From an uncultured Ruminococcus sp. (GTDB lineage: Bacteria > Bacillota > Clostridia > Oscillospirales > Ruminococcaceae), in NCBI GenBank assembly GCA_945876405.1, contig CAMCOJ010000075.1:1-8628 (forward strand): a DNA stretch of 8,628 bases, given 5' to 3'. The notes beneath the pieces are model-generated. The model was not told the DNA's origin. It was given only the letters and a program-made list of their open reading frames with translations, and did no database searches. A program made the position numbers and the translations under genes. Below are positions 7,413 through 8,628 of this stretch, piece after piece (the stretch's first letter is position 1; every line of letters starts with the position of its first letter).

Positions 7413-7441
7413 ATTATATCATATTTTTTATTATTTTTCAA
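7413..7441 (-). promoter_or_regulatory. Strong sigma-A promoter of the cellobiose phosphorylase gene
   Basis: Read leftward, TTGAAA (7436-7441) and TATAAT (7413-7418) are separated by 17 bases. The -10 box also has the TGn extension (TGATATAAT), so this is close to an ideal promoter. Transcription should start near 7406, giving a leader of about 57 bases. It lies wholly in the gap after the epimerase stop codon, so the phosphorylase can be expressed independently of the upstream genes. Confidence 0.8.
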
Positions 7442-7468
7442 GTGATTTAGTAAAAAATCCGCAGAAAA

Positions 7469-8476
7469 TCACAATGAAACGAAGAAATGCTGTGAAGCTT
7501 CGAAAGTCTGTCCCTTTACAATCTCTCTGTAACCGCTTACTGAAGGTGAAAGTGAAAGGTTCGGAGCATTTATCATAGCTGTCATCGGCTCAGGACAGAA
7601 GTAACCGTTGAATCCCTGGTCGTTCCATATAATCCAGAAACGGTATTCATCTGATACCTCGTAGCATATCTTGATTCCGCTTGCCCTGTCCTCGGCAATA
7701 ATTCCGTTGAACGGCTTTCCGTTAAGTTCAAGTCTGCCGGCGGCATACATATCATTGTCAAGATTCTGAAGAACAGGTATCTTTGTACCGTCAACATACT
7801 CCTTGTCCCAGTCGGAAAGATCGAGAAGATTTTCCGTAGGAAGACATCTTTCGTTGAGTTCGCATCTCATCATCGCAGGAACCTGAAGTCTTATATCCGC
7901 AAGCTTTGCACCGTCAACAAAAGGAGCAGCCATTGCTGTGTGTGAACCGATGGAAACCGGAAGAACCTTTTCAGAGTTGTTTGTAAACTTAATGTCCTGC
8001 TTAAGTCCGTCCTCTGAAAGTGTGAATGTGTACTCAACAGTAAAGTCAACCGGCATGTACTGGTAGAATTCATCATTGCTGTCAAATACAAACTTCGTCC
8101 TTACCCACGCACTCTTTTCGTCTGAGCTGTACTCTTCGACATTATGTACTCTCTTGTGAAGGAAGCCGTGGATATGGTTGTTGTAATGATTTTTTTCATT
8201 TACCGGCCAGTGATATTCCGCATCTGATGTTTTGAGCACACCGTCAGCAAGTCTGTTCGGGAAATACAGTGTCGGCATTCCCCATACTTCAGGTGAACTG
8301 ATAATTGTCTCTGCCGGATTGTCAGAATTGAATCTGAAAAACTCTACTGCGTGTTCCGTGTTTCTGAGCCTTATTACATTGCAGCCGATTTCGTAGGCTA
8401 TCAGTGCTGTATAGCCGCCTGCAGTAAGCTCTACACATGGTGTTCCGTTAAAATTAATCATTTTTGCATTGTTCAT
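7469..8476 (-). CDS. Aldose 1-epimerase family protein (GalM-like mutarotase)
   Basis: This 335-residue protein fits the galactose mutarotase fold, which interconverts alpha and beta anomers of aldoses. Conserved elements appear in order: FPNRLADG (72-79) with the Asn-Arg pair that binds sugar; NNHIHGF (99-105) with a candidate catalytic His103; SIGSHTAM (175-182) with the second His179; and CPEPMTAMINAPN (294-306), where Glu296 matches the general base. There is no signal peptide, so it is cytoplasmic. The start at 8476 is preceded by an AAGGGG ribosome site at 8485-8490, inside the end of the preceding gene, whose stop is two bases upstream; the two are almost certainly co-transcribed. Next to a cellobiose phosphorylase, it may mutarotate glucose or cellobiose. 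The exact substrate cannot be read from sequence; related proteins include glucose-6-phosphate epimerases and non-enzymatic homologues. Confidence 0.88.
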   Translation of the reverse strand: MNNAKMINFNGTPCVELTAGGYTALIAYEIGCNVIRLRNTEHAVEFFRFNSDNPAETIISSPEVWGMPTLYFPNRLADGVLKTSDAEYHWPVNEKNHYNNHIHGFLHKRVHNVEEYSSDEKSAWVRTKFVFDSNDEFYQYMPVDFTVEYTFTLSEDGLKQDIKFTNNSEKVLPVSIGSHTAMAAPFVDGAKLADIRLQVPAMMRCELNERCLPTENLLDLSDWDKEYVDGTKIPVLQNLDNDMYAAGRLELNGKPFNGIIAEDRASGIKICYEVSDEYRFWIIWNDQGFNGYFCPEPMTAMINAPNLSLSPSVSGYREIVKGQTFEASQHFFVSL

Positions 8477-8478
8477 TT

Positions 8479-8585
8479 TTAATACCCCTTTTCCGTTTTT
8501 GTATTTTTTAACGGTTTAACAAAACCGTCTGAACTGTCTGATACAAGAGCTGCTCCGATAAGATTTGTGCCGCTCAGTATAAGCT
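8479..8585 (-). CDS. 3' end of an unidentified gene, truncated by the contig end
   Basis: A frame reading leftward from 8583 codes for 34 residues, beginning LILSGTNLIGAALVSDSS and ending TKTEKGY, with a TAA stop at 8481-8479. It is open to the last genomic base. Composition and the two-base gap to the epimerase start (whose ribosome site lies in this frame) support a real gene tail. The hydrophobic LIGAALVSDSSDGF stretch faintly recalls the C-terminal strand of FAD/NAD(P)-dependent oxidoreductases (LVGAVLVGDTSD type), but this is too short for a call. Reading further upstream meets a TAA at 8593-8595 that belongs to the sequencing adapter, not to the genome, so the gene's real start is outside the window. 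Confidence 0.55.
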
Positions 8586-8628
8586 CTGTCTCTTATACAC
8601 ATCTGACGCTGCCGACGATACTCCTTGT
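8586..8628. other. Untrimmed Illumina Nextera (Tn5) adapter at the contig end; not genomic
   Basis: Bases 8586-8604 are CTGTCTCTTATACACATCT, the 19-bp Tn5 mosaic end. Bases 8605-8618 continue as GACGCTGCCGACGA, completing the reverse complement of the Nextera read-1 adapter. Bases 8619-8626, TACTCCTT, are the reverse complement of i5 index AAGGAGTA (known as S507/N507), and the final GT fits the start of the P5 reverse complement. True genomic sequence therefore ends at 8585. Confidence 0.97.

Noticed and set aside
7442..7472. GTGATTT/AAATCAC pairing at the end of the epimerase gene as a terminator
   Set aside because: It has a 17-base loop and an AT-rich seven-base stem with no T tract after the 3' arm; read-through to the phosphorylase gene remains possible.
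8586..8604. Tn5/IS50 mosaic end, which could suggest a natural transposon boundary
   Set aside because: It is followed directly by the Nextera read-1 adapter, an index and P5 bases, so it comes from library preparation.

Overview
The window looks like the end of a draft-assembly contig from a cellulolytic, low-to-moderate-GC Firmicute, most likely a Ruminococcus-type clostridium. The evidence is an intracellular cellobiose phosphorylase gene, a clostridial-style tadZ-tadA-tadB-tadC cluster (TadB carries the usual DYSVYHM-like N-terminus), strong AGGAG-type ribosome sites and AT-rich sigma-A promoters. The genus is an inference from memory of protein families, not from a search.

Bases 1-3445, minus strand: part of a tad (tight adherence / Flp pilus) operon, transcribed tadZ > tadA > tadB > tadC. 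The genes overlap or are separated by 1-18 bases. tadC runs off the left edge, so the prepilin, peptidase and pseudopilin genes are not visible. Bases 3446-3714 form a divergent control region. It holds a good minus-strand promoter for the tad operon, a perfect 16-bp direct repeat (21-bp period) just upstream of that promoter's -35 box, and an extended -10 promoter for the plus-strand gene. That gene (3715-4686) encodes a helix-turn-helix protein with an unrecognised C-terminal part and is a candidate local regulator.

Bases 4687-4874 hold no gene. They contain a hairpin at the end of the regulator gene, a 67-bp GC-rich block flanked by a 10-bp direct repeat (possibly a small inserted repeat), and a Rho-independent terminator serving the leftward cellobiose phosphorylase gene.

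Bases 4875-8585, minus strand: a sugar-metabolism unit made of the 3' end of an unidentified gene, then an aldose 1-epimerase-like gene 2 bp downstream, then a GH94 cellobiose phosphorylase with its own strong promoter. The phosphorylase splits imported cellobiose into glucose 1-phosphate and glucose. The epimerase may interconvert sugar anomers in the same pathway.

Bases 8586-8628 are not genomic. They are an untrimmed Illumina Nextera (Tn5) adapter: the mosaic end, the read-1 adapter, an 8-base index and the first two bases of P5. The adapter creates an in-frame stop that hides the truncated gene next to it. I found no rRNA, tRNA, CRISPR array or complete transposon. The most useful non-gene observations are the tandem operator at the tad promoter, the flanked GC-rich insert and the adapter artefact.
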